DNA of 64,000 nt, taken from contig WEDG01003258.1 in NCBI GenBank assembly GCA_017591395.1, forward strand, positions 23,311 to 87,310, given 5' to 3'. This document shows positions 43,801-55,200 of the stretch, one piece after another. Source of the DNA: Schistocephalus solidus. Lineage: Eukaryota; Platyhelminthes; Cestoda; Diphyllobothriidea; Diphyllobothriidae. The notes below the pieces were generated by a model. That model was not told the origin of the DNA. It was given only the letters and a program-made list of their open reading frames with translations, and made no database searches. The translations under genes were made by a program, and so were the position numbers. The number at the start of each line of letters is the position of its first letter. Position 1 is the stretch's first letter.

Positions 43801-44760
43801 TGGCTGTTTTGGTCTTATTTGAAGACTCCTCCAAACATGAAAACTCGTTGCCAAGAAAAATAATCACCAACAGCATATTACGTCAATTAATATGCCTTAG
43901 ATTAATTGATGAACCTTTCAAAATATGTTGCATCTTGAAAACGCATCTTCATCAGTTATTTTTGTTGAAAATCTACGTACGTACCTATTTTCTTAGGTCA
44001 AGTCAAGGAAAAATTGGGAAATTTTGACCGGTTTTTTGGCTTCGCTGAAACTTAAGGATACAGTGCCTGCTGAAAATGAAAGAAAGCACTTATTTCTTTC
44101 CATTGGAGCGTTTTGAGCGTCTTTACTTTCCTGCTCCGTTCTAAGATTGCAAATGCACAACGGAGTGGAATATGTACGATAATTTAGCGACAAAATGCCA
44201 ATTTTCGACACTTTCCCTTTCAAGTTTTCGTATTTGTTCATGGCCAATTGCAGATAGAAATTGTCTTAATATCTTCCGCGTACACCGTAACAATGACGGC
44301 GGCTCATCGCTTCTCATATATCTGCGCGTTTTCGATCTAAAATATCAGTGTGGTAAAATAAAATACTGTCACAAAACTTGATAACTGAGTTTTTTGTACA
44401 AATGTCACGAATTTACATAACTTTATTTTCTAAAATGAATGTATCTTTTTGGTTGAAAACAATGCAATTTCTTATGGCTGCATTAACCTGATTTTCGTGC
44501 AAGTAAAACCAAATCTTTTGTTCATTGAATTTAAAGCACACAAACAAAATGTTTTGATGCGTAGTTTTCAATAACTTAGGACAACTCCTGGATACCAAGA
44601 AACATCGGACTTGGCCCCGTTTAGACCCATTTTCCTTAAGTAAACTGAGCTTAAGTGAACCCTTCATTAGTAAGCAGATTTGTGCGCATCAGTTCAATTT
44701 AACAAACAAAAAAATAACACTAGCAAATGTGTGCGGTAATGTCGGCATTTCAAGAGTTAG
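40861..44760. other. intergenic, mostly AT-rich, possible repeat tail at 41.06-41.25 kb
   Basis: No gene is recognised. At about 41080-41200 a more balanced stretch (GACCACTGGGATAAGAGC ... CGGACCCATCATCACAC) looks like the 3' end of another dispersed element, though I could not identify it. At 41465-41516 is a simple repeat of TTAAG/TTTAAG words. From 41.5 to 44.7 kb the DNA is AT-rich and I see nothing. Confidence 0.45.
41465..41516. repeat. simple repeat, TTAAGTT/TTTAAG words
   Basis: Low-complexity tract made of repeated TAAGTT and TTTTAAGTT words, about 50 bases. It is non-coding. Confidence 0.85.
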
Positions 44761-44774
44761 GCAATCTACTTGTT

Positions 44775-45115
44775 ATGAAGACGGGAACCGCAGTCGAGTC
44801 GCGGCCCAAGGCGGAAAGGGCACGTGATGACACACGCCGCAACAGGCCAAGCCGGCTGAGAAAGACGCGTAGGAAACCAGGCAACCAATCAGTGTGCGCC
44901 GCTGCACCGAACACGCGTGAAGCCCTGACGCACGCGTGCGGCCCAAACTTTCGAGAAGTTTCCGCGGGGGGTTTCCAGCATGAGATGCGACCAATCAATC
45001 TGAACCACGTTGCAGGCCAGAAGAATTCAGAACGCTCTCCGTTATTTTCACGCCATTGGCCGGAATGTTCGAGAACACCAAGAACTCAATAAATAGACGA
45101 AAGTTTATGAGCTAG
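44775..45115 (+). promoter_or_regulatory. GC-rich heat-shock-type promoter island without an obvious gene
   Basis: A ~330-base GC/CpG-rich island in AT-rich DNA. It contains two perfect three-unit heat-shock elements: TTCGAGAAGTTTC at 44950-44962 (TTCnnGAAnnTTC) and GAATGTTCGAGAA at 45063-45075 (GAAnnTTCnnGAA). It also holds two CCAAT boxes (ACCAATC near 44883 and 44990), a reversed one (ATTGGCC, 45054-45060), a CACGTG E-box (44821-44826) and a TATA-like ATAAATA at 45089-45095, 13 bases after the second element. The order is that of an HSP70-type promoter reading rightward, with a start expected near 45120. Downstream I find no HSP or other recognisable coding sequence; the first ATG (45108) meets a stop after one codon. 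It may be an orphan or pseudogene promoter, or serve a non-coding transcript. Confidence 0.55.
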
Positions 45116-45119
45116 AGAT

Positions 45120-48100
45120 CCGCTGTCTTCTGTCGGCCCAGAATAAAGTGGTTTTCCCAGAAACCGTCTTTGCCTTCTCCTCTATCACACCCGTCTGGAT
45201 AGAGCACTACTGTACTGTCATCCATTCCAGAGCATATTGTGTTGAATAAGCCAGTTGCGAATTTCGCATTTCCTTTCCCCATCTTACTCTGTTGTGTTTT
45301 GATGATCTGTGCTTCAACCGTCATTATGCAAAATCTGTTCAAACACTTCAAGCAAAGCAGAAATCCTTGGAAAAATTCAAAACGATACAAATCTAAAAAA
45401 GGGTTAATGTCATTTCTCCCACCCCATAGGCATGACTTTAATTCGTCTCGAATTTCTGAGACTCAAGCTCTTGTCGTGCAATCACTTCAGACTTTATAGG
45501 TGTCTAGATATTCCTTCATAATACATACGTACTGGTGCAGTCCTGTCCCCTCACTCGTATGAACCAATGAATCTGTGGCATGTGAGCAAGTGCCTAAAGT
45601 GTCTGTTCAGTCGTTTTCTATACGTTTCAGCCTTGAATTTAAGACGCAGTTTGACCAGCAGACATAAAGGATGCTCTGTAACAGCAAAATTCATAGTTTA
45701 ACGGATCTTTATTACGATAAAATAGTCCATTTGGCCGGGACATGGTTGATGCAACCTTTCCGGAGAAAGGTAACTTGCACGTCATACAGACAGTGATTAC
45801 ATACTAAGAAAGCGAAGAAGAGATGGCATGCCTTGGACATCGTCTTACCTCTAATCACCTGGAGGTTATATGCCAGTTGACACCCGATAGTGTGCTCGCT
45901 CGCCAAAAACTACTCGGACTCAAATTCAGGGCATCATATTTTTCGGGATAGACGGAAAATCCCTCTGCGTTTGTTCTTCGAACAGTGTTTTGTTGCAATT
46001 TACTGATGGAAAGACATGTACAAGACTAGCCTAAATAATATGCATAAATATTATTTATAAGTAAGGAGCTCTCTCGTATGTGATATATGATTCGCTTGCA
46101 TATTGATTTTAACGTACACATCTTCACGTGGGACCTGTATGCAACTTCAAATTTAATAAAATATTCCTGTTTGGAGCTGTTTTATATGATTTTTAACTTG
46201 GTTAAACTAATTTTAGCTAGTCATTTTATGAACAGATTTGCTAAAATTTGTATTATACTTAATACGTTATTTGCTTAACAGAGAAAAAAGATCAGTCTGC
46301 TCTTTATGGTTCGCGAATAAATATCGAATCCTCTGATAGGTATTATATTGTAGACTTTGTGTCTTCTACCAACTATTTGGAAGGTCACATGTGTAAAAAC
46401 TCACAGTATTTTTAAAATACCGAGTTTTGCTTCCAGTTGGAGGCGTCAGATAATAGCCTCTATATCGTCATATTTTATGCACTACTGTACACCAGCAAAG
46501 TGTCCTGAGAGTATTGGAATATTGACAGAAAAACGTACCGTATTTATTTTGCCTGCATCAGATTTCAATTTGTAAACTGTAGTTCTAACCAGAACCCAGA
46601 GTAAGGAATACAACCTTCACAGTTTTTTGATCATTGAAAACAATCATGTCCACCGCGAGCTCTGCATTATGATACAAGCAGGAACGCCAAAATCTTCAAG
46701 ACTAATATGATAATTATAATAGACCTGCGCAACATTTAACGCCCTCTCTCCTCCGGCACAGCTTGAGGAAGGTTTTCAGACGGTCAGGAAGACTGGAGGT
46801 ACGGTGGCGCGCAGCAGAAGGTAGAGCTAAAGGGCTCATATACAAGTGCCATTCATGCGATGTCCATTCACGATGGTCTACTTTTTTTCAACGAACAAGA
46901 ATTTACCGGTTCGTGTAACACGTGAGGGGGTTTGCTATAGAGCCAAAATTAAGAATTAGCGTTCTCAGGCTCACTCTCCATCCTTAAAGATTCGGGGTAT
47001 CTCACCAGTTGTCAACCTTCCCAGCCCCAGCGTTTAGCGAACCGGCATAGTGTAGAGGCGTGGGAACGGAGAAATGGGAGTCAAATTATCTCTCTTTTAT
47101 TTCTCAGACACAGTTCTACTGTTAACGCCGGCTAAACTTATGATGCGATGATTGAGCGTAGGTTAATTTTGTTGCGTGGGACTGAGCCTAGGGGTGCCAC
47201 TAAACAACCAATGAGTGGTAGCTGTTGTGGGGGTGCAGTCCTGTTAACGCGTAAAGTACTCTGCTCCGCCTCTATATTTAATCCAGTGTACAAAAGAACA
47301 TAAATCACAAAAAATAGAAGCATAACAGCTAGTATACATAATGCATGGTAATTCTACAGTCTATATCAGATGTGAAATTATCTCTTCGTAAGACAGAATT
47401 TCAACTAAATGTCTAATTACCATCGAAACATTTTCGTTTTGAGATTTTGACTTCAACATTTAATTTAAAATATTGTCTACTTACCCACACATAAGATGTT
47501 TGTTTCCTATGATTACTTGTCATTTCTTATATTCGAAGAAAGTAGTTCCCTCTTCATATTTTCGTAAATAGGCAAAAAGATGGAATAGTTATTTTGCAAA
47601 CGCAATAAATTATATGTGCAATTAAGCTTTATGTTCAAAATAGCGTATCATGACATATGGAATCAAATTGTCCTCCTCGCTTAAAAGATGTGTTCGTGAA
47701 TTCGTTTCTCCAGAAGTTTTACGGTCACCACGTGCACTAAGATGGGAAATCACAGCAGAAGGCTATTGAAAATGTCTTATTCGATAGTCGAACGCTAGAT
47801 TGCATGAACAGGTGTCTGGTTCCTACTTTACCCTTTTCTCTTAAGCCGTTTTGAATAGATTAACGTGCAATCAGCAGACTACCTTGCGCTTCAAATATAT
47901 CACAGGGCCTTCGAAATTTCAAAAGTTTTGAAGGCTGTACAAATTAATTTCTTGTCTGATTCCAACCCATAATTCTGCACAAAACTTCTATTTTACACGG
48001 CTTTATCACCAGCGACTGACTTGTTGTTGTTTGCTGTCTGAGTGAAAATCAGCCTCTACATCAGTATTCAAAAAGCAACTAGTAATGAGGCTGGTGGGTA

Positions 48101-51100
48101 GGTTTACGCAAATTTATATGCAGGGCATTGAGCATGCAGAAAATTGCTCCCAACAATGCACGACTTTTAAACAGCGCTACTTATTAATAAAAAAGGTAAA
48201 CTAATGAACATTTGGCGAGTTTGAACTTGAGTTTGTACCCTATTCAACTGACCACCAAGCAACACGCTAAATATTGCATCAATGGCTGTCGTGGACATTC
48301 GGTCATATGAGAGAGGTGTTTGCATGTACATCCTGATCTGCAAACAGAAAAAGAAATGTCTGGTTTTCCTTGGCACTGAGGATCCACAGACCCTGCAGGC
48401 GCCCACTGACGCAATGCATTTACATGAGAAAACAACGCTTGAAATAAAATTGATGTGTGCTAAATCAGACTCCATGTAAATAGACCGACTACGGGTTCCA
48501 CCAATCAAAAACATTTTTTTAGAGATTACTGGACAGAAAGTGAGATAGAAAACGTTTTCGAATTTCTCTGTTTGGGATTCAAGCTTGATCGAGCCAATGC
48601 CTACCAGTTAACCATTTCGCAACCTTATTTAAATTACAAATAAAAAGATACGTTTTCGTTGTAACCGGATATTGCTTATTAAAATATCAAAAGAATTTTC
48701 CAAAACATACTTGCTATTGCATGTTATTAATACACTTGCCATTTCAGGAGGGAACTGTATTTTTGTGCTAGTTGACAGTTATTGAATTTGAGCCAAACCT
48801 TTTTTAACACCTAAAAAGGTTTGGTTTATTCAATGTTTTTAGTGTTAAGAATATTTTGATATTATTTATACTAAACCTGTGAACTGATAAGACTGACAGT
48901 AGTTGTCTTCGCTAGTGCTTCCCAGAGAAATGAACATGTCACTAAAAGAGTAAGAACATAACCACAGAGTTAAGGTTTATATTAAATCCAAATTTCGTAA
49001 GAAGCACGAATAGTAACAGCCTAAAGTAATATACGTGTCCTTAGTCTAAAATTCGGGGATTTTATGGTTGAGTTTAAGGTATGGTTAAGCTTAGGTGTGG
49101 GATATTTTTTGTTATGGGCTAAGAATAATGGCATTTGAGATTAAATTTTAGGGTTGGATGCGGTGCACAGACTTTTTGCCTAACGACCATTTAACGAAAG
49201 GCCAACTTTCAGTATTTGTGGTTTCCTTATTCAACTTTTTGTCAAAAATAACTTTAAACCTACGGAACCTCCAGTAGCATCTAAAGATATTAATCGTGGG
49301 TTGATAGGCGGACATTTCGACAAGCAAATACGCCAGGTGCGGTCTAATTCGACCAGGCCATGTTAATGGCACTGCTTTGTCAAAAGACTGAAGCATACCT
49401 TTAGACAATGACATCAGGGTCTTTCAAAGTTTGCAAGGCTTAAATTTTGTTACCATCGTACTTCGTCAAAGTTTGCAACATTAAAACGCCTGACACACCT
49501 CGCAGACGTGTCAACCCACTTAACAGCCACACCTGCTAGCAGGTTAATATCTTCCTCACCTGTATATAAGCAAAAGGGGTTTCTACATAGAATTTGCTTG
49601 CTTACAAGTGCTTTCGTCCGGTCCAGAGTAATACTTTCTCCTGTCTGCGTGTCACTTCTTAATGCTGCCTGCACTGGAACGGTCAGGCACAAGTTGGAAA
49701 TAGGATAGCATTTAGCATAATTCTCCACTCGTTAACTTGTGAAGGAGTTGGATGGCTTTATGGTCAGCATACCTAACTGTAGTCAATCTCTCTATATTTG
49801 CCTATTGTCAACCAATCCTCCTGTTCATCTATCGGAACAAATTGCTGCATGACCCAAATAAGGAAAGTAGACAAATTGAAAAGCAGGATATTCGGGTTTG
49901 ATTTAGCATGAACGCATCGCACATTTTAATGCCGTATTGTTTAATGAAGCATATTAAGTTGCCAACCACATATTATTGTGTGGTATCTCCTTACAGATGT
50001 TGAGATTTATTCATGCTCTGTACTGTTATGGTTGGGCAATATTTCACCTCAAGCAATAAGCTTCTTCACATACGCCACTTTCAGTGACATAACGTATAAA
50101 AATAAACGTCCTGAAGATTTGCCCTATTGCGCTTTCTGGATCGAAAAAGTTTAATTTAGCGTTTTGATAAAAAGCATGGTTCCACCTACAAAAAGCTTAG
50201 GACTCCTTTGATTTTCTGATTACAGTAAGCCCATTGGCACATATGGGAAAAGCCTGATGGGACATGCATACCCCTATTGCATCCTTTATTATTCCGATTT
50301 TCGACGAAACGATGTTTCAGAGGACTCAAAGATTTCTAATTAAGAAATTTCGTTACCGTTTTAAGAAATTTGATTGTGTATTTGTATTCCCAAAACGGAG
50401 TTTTAAATAAATAAATCGTATGCTTGAGCGCTCTTAATCAATCCGAAGTGGCGAAATCAACCCTGACACTAAAAACTTAATCTTCTATGGTTTATCTATC
50501 GACGCAAAACAGTCAAGCTTTTCGGATTCAATGGGTCATAATTTATATCCGGGCTCGACGAAAACGGTTGCTGAATTTAAATAAAAATGCGAAATCATAG
50601 TAAGTTTATCTGTAATACAGAAACCTCATAGGTAAATTGAGTATCTATTTCTGGAATAAGTATAAACGCCTCGTGATATGTCCAGTGCACATCCTAAGGA
50701 TCTGCACAACCCGGGTTCGCATTTTTGAGGCTAAAACTGTTTCAAAAGGATTCCAGTGTTTTGGGCTTTTCATTCAGAATCCACAATTTTTATTCTTATG
50801 ATACGAATGCCCATATCCTCTCCTGACATTTAGTCTTTATTAGTAAATTGTATTCGCTATAAAAGAATTCGTATGTTTTTTGAATGTTTTTACTCCTTTT
50901 AGTGTGAAACCTAGGATAGCGGAATCGTGCAACATAAACTTCTTAATTAATCGTATTAAGGGTGATGGGCTGAATTCCTTCAAATTGCGCTGAAAGTAAA
51001 AATTATCAAAATATGTCAGTCTATTCCCAGTGTACATTATAAAGAGTCTGATAAAGATATTACAAAACGTATGGTAACCGTAGTATTTAAAATCACCCTT

Positions 51101-51940
51101 TAAATAAGTACCTGCCCCTTCTTTACATGTAACTTAGTATTACTGACAAAATCGCTGATATTTTGGAGTAAAAATTCGGTTTATTCTTCGCTCTCATTGA
51201 CACAACGCCAATTTCTAGCCTTACGAATCCAAATCGGTATTGTTTTCATAAGCACCCAAAAACTTCTGCAGCTGTTTCTCGGAAATGCCAACAGATGACA
51301 GTTTTCCTTTGTTCGTTTCACTGAAGCATTGATTATTACTTTGAAAATAACACAGAATTTTAAAATATCGCGTAACCTCTAGCCTGAACTTTTTAAAATA
51401 CATTTTTGGTCACTTCGTCTTCCTTCACGTGCCTTATTATCCAACATTCTTGACTTATATAAGACGGATCTTGAAGCCTATTAACCTTTTATTTGTAAAT
51501 AAGACAGACTTATGACCCATTTTTTACTTTTTTTGAGAGCGCTGGATTTTATCAATCATCGACAGTTAAGTCTAACGGTGATTGAGAGGTCTGCCTAAAA
51601 CAGCTTTCAATCTGTGCGAATATCTCAGATGAAGGTGATACTGAACTTGAAAAGCAGCACTATATGACAAAATATGTCAGTTTGCCCTACCCTCTACCAT
51701 CTGGTTACCAAATTCGAGAACACATTAAGGAAAATCGTCCATAAGCTTTTAAGTGTTAAATATAGCTCTCGTTCATTGAAAATTGTCTTGTAAGGAAAAA
51801 AGTGCTAGAAAGATCATAGACGACACCGAATAGCATTTAAAAGTAGTTGGATTAGGTAAGCAGATGGATGCAGTTATTTTTTAAATAAGACTTATTTTAA
51901 AACTTTATACTGCGTCATCAATAAGCGAAGAAAAAACTTA
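45120..51940. other. intergenic, nothing firmly recognised
   Basis: AT-rich DNA with scattered balanced patches (46.7-47.1, 48.2-48.5 and 49.4-49.7 kb). Open frames of 82-115 codons in these patches have no domain I recognise. At 49041-49160 there is a weak run of TTAGGG/TTAAGG-like words on the + strand without clear inverted arms. A possible small exon on the - strand at 51195-51320 is discussed in the findings. No RNA gene was seen. Confidence 0.45.
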
Positions 51941-51941
51941 A

Positions 51942-52262
51942 ATGAAAAAACCATGGCTAAGATATAATTATTTGTATCTGCTGATAGTGACGGTTGTAAA
52001 GGAAACGTCAATTGTGTTAATCCAGCATAAGGTGATATCTGGAAAATTACAGGCATATTCTCATGGTCAACCAAAAGCCTGGGGGGTAAGCGTTTGCTTC
52101 GCGAAATTTCTTGCCGATGGCCCACCAAAAACAATAATTTTAGCCAATCAATTCCTTGAAAACAAGAAGGGTTTAATATTGAAGCTAATTAACACGATAG
52201 CCTCTTGTGATGTTTCCTGTGAAACTGCAACCAACATGATTCCAAAGAACCACAAGCATTAG
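51942..52262 (+). pseudogene. possible piggyBac-like transposase fragment (weak)
   Basis: A 106-codon frame starting with ATG includes SGKLQAYSHGQPKAWGVSVC. This loosely resembles the KPxKWG segment that follows the first catalytic Asp in piggyBac-type (DDE_Tnp_1_7) transposases. About 30 residues on, LILKLINTIASCD sits where those proteins have a Leu-rich helix before the next conserved DN. No catalytic Asp can be assigned. The match is by eye only and may be chance. A frame of 80 codons overlaps it on the other strand. Confidence 0.22.
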
Positions 52263-55200
52263 CCAGATAGTAGACTTAGTCAGCAAATAACCGATCTTAG
52301 ATATTACTCAACTATTGATATCATAAAACAGTTGTCAAAAATCAAGCACTGTAGAAACATATGACACACAAACCAGAAACCTCACATTCTGTCAGCTGAG
52401 CTTTGCCCACCCAAAACCCACAATGAAACAATTACGCAATATAGTGCACATCATTATTTGGCCATTTGTGAAATCCTCTAACTGATAACAATAATAGTTC
52501 ATGTTTCGGTCGTTGCATGGAAATCACGAATGGTTTCAATTACTGGAATCTTTCGTTTGAGAATGAATACAAGTAGATCTTACGCACAACTTCCTTGGGT
52601 ATTCATATTGTCTAAAAATGCCAAGCTTCATTATTGCAGGCATAATGGTATTCGTAATACGACAGTATTCGAATGGAACCAATAGGGTATTATCTTAAAC
52701 TTCAAGTGAAAGACGCGCAAGTTCATTGAACTTACCATGCTCCTGTACGGCGTAAAAACGTAAGCTGCCGGAAGGTTACCTGAGAAGGGGTATGTTGAGA
52801 CCTTCATATACACATTTCGGAATTCCTTGAATACATATCTAGTAACCCTTACCCAGATTTGAATGAAGAGGTCAGTACTTTTTAAGTTTTTCCCCAGACT
52901 ATCTTTGGTTGAGATGGGAATTTCCAGGTAATGCCTGTTAAGTTGCTTATCTCATGGCACTTTCGAAAGAGATATTGGCAGATAAGTAAGCTTGAAACCA
53001 GAACGATAGTGCATGGTATATGTTACGGTTAGGTCACGTGTTTGAGTTAGGGCTGTAAGCTTTTGGAAGATAACGATACAGTAAGTGTTAAACAAAAGAA
53101 ACTGGGACTTAAGCACACGCCTACGTGTATGACGTGGAAAAAATTATGCCCACCTCTGAGCATAACAACATTCACGAAATGTCTTGGACAACTTAAGGAA
53201 AGTCCTATTTATCGATAAACTGCAGAAGCGACCAATGCAGACATATTTAAATGTAACTTAATTTGGGTGGTCTAGTGTACCGTATAGGACCACATGGTAA
53301 AAAAGCCGCAGAAAACAATTGGCAACTACTTAAATCTTCTTATATCTTCCCACTAACAACTCTTATTGGTTCTAATATTCGTGAGAAAACGAGAGCAGCA
53401 GGATCAAGATTTTTCCTCTGCAGCGAGAAGGAGCAAGGTCGAGATTGATCTGCAACACCCTTATATCGCAACATTTCCGCTTTGGAGCTCTCAGTTTAAC
53501 CACCTCTATTTTTGGTCAACAGAAAGAAATTTAGCGTAATATATCATTTTCACCTTCAACCTATTGCCATGGCATACGTCACTTTATAGTAACCCATGAC
53601 ATACCAAACATACCAAAATACACTTTTATAAAAGCCGGCAAAGTATTATGCCCGGTAAGTAGGCCATTGCGCTCCCAAGCAGAGTCGACTCCGCGTATGG
53701 TTAGGCAGATCATGTCTACACACACTTTACCGTCCCGAAATTCACTAGCCGTACTTGGATGGCAAGACAAAGTAAAACAAGTGTAATTTTTTACCCTACT
53801 GACAGCATAGTAAATAGCTATAAACTAGCCAAAAAAAGAAAACTAAGCGCAACTAAAAACGTCTTTTGTGGACTAATGACTGTCTGCTGGTACATTGTTA
53901 ATATTACGTGGTATGAACCCAGTAATTGATTAATTTCGGTGAAAAAATTCATACCAACGTTTAGTACGAGCCCGAAATTGTTTGGTTCGGTTGATTTTCT
54001 TTATCTTTGTTCCCTTAATCATTATTTGCTTTTCTCCCCCTACTAACGGCCTATACGTTTCGGAAATGCCGTAATTTTGCTGTACGATGCTTTTGCAGAA
54101 GACATCTATCGTCAGCGGGTAACGAAGGACATCAGATTCTAATAAATATGTAAGCTTTATAATTTGATATCCCCGGTTTGTGGCAAGTGACCTAATGCTT
54201 GAGTCCAGAATAAATAGTAAGGATATTGTCCCAAGCTTTTATCGTCCAAAACACGCACATTCAGGGAAATGAACTCCTGTTTGACAAATACGCATAATAA
54301 CTATAAGGTGCGATAGTATGACAGTTTGGAGCATGATCTTGCCAATAAAATTACATCTACTTGCATAATACCTACGTTTACTCTCCAGATTATTAATTTA
54401 TTACATAAATACAGCATATTCCATCATGAACATGGTAAAATTCAATGAAATTTTATAAATGATACGGGATAAAGGATTCTGAAAAAGCAAAGTAAAATTC
54501 CATCCGTAAGCCACAAACTGGTTGATAAAAATTTTACAGAATATGGAATACGAGATTATTTTCGTTTTTGTGTTCTTAAATGAGCTTAATTGCATTTTTG
54601 CAGCTTGGGACGTATCAAAATTAACTGAAATCAGAAAATATCATTTAAAAATTGCTCCGTGCTCTTTATGGCGAAACCTACTAAAAACAGATAGAAAAGA
54701 AAGTAAATTCTATATAGATCATGAGAAAATCTTTCTTCGAATGAAGGTATGATTGCTGGCAACGGTGTAGTCTGCTGGGACTCAAAAACTTCATAAGCTG
54801 CAATTGAAAATGTTTCATGAATATGTCCCTCTTTATTAAATGGGTTCCGAGGCTTTTGGTGGAGTATTAGCTGTAGACTACCGGTGTTCTTAAAAAGAGC
54901 ATGGAAAAGAGGGGACTGTTTTATAACGTTCATTAATTTTATAGCCGTCACGATTCTTTCTTTAAGGGAAATGGGTGGTAGCTCTTCTTTATTTGAGCAG
55001 TTTTTGCTATATTTAATTAACTTGAGGCGTTGTTCATGAAGAAAAACATCCAATATCGTGGCCGTTTGAACTTTAAAATATCCGTATGCATTTCATAAAA
55101 AAAATTCATTAAATAATTACAACTATAAAAATTATTGTTTACTCGACACAGTTAATTACTCTTTGCCGATAAAAATTTTCATTCTGACTTCTAGAATATT

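Noticed and set aside
44727..45092. 121-codon open frame on the + strand in a GC-rich island
   Set aside because: The sequence is explained better as a promoter island (heat-shock elements, CCAAT, TATA-like). The translation is low in hydrophobic residues and has no domain.
48167..48514. 115-codon frame on the - strand with a strong polypyrimidine-CAG acceptor-like site
   Set aside because: No matching donor or adjacent exon was found and the translation has no recognisable domain.
54631..55053. 140-codon open frame on the - strand
   Set aside because: No ATG at its start, no recognisable domain and no promoter context; it overlaps another frame on the + strand. I could not exclude a real exon, but nothing supports one.
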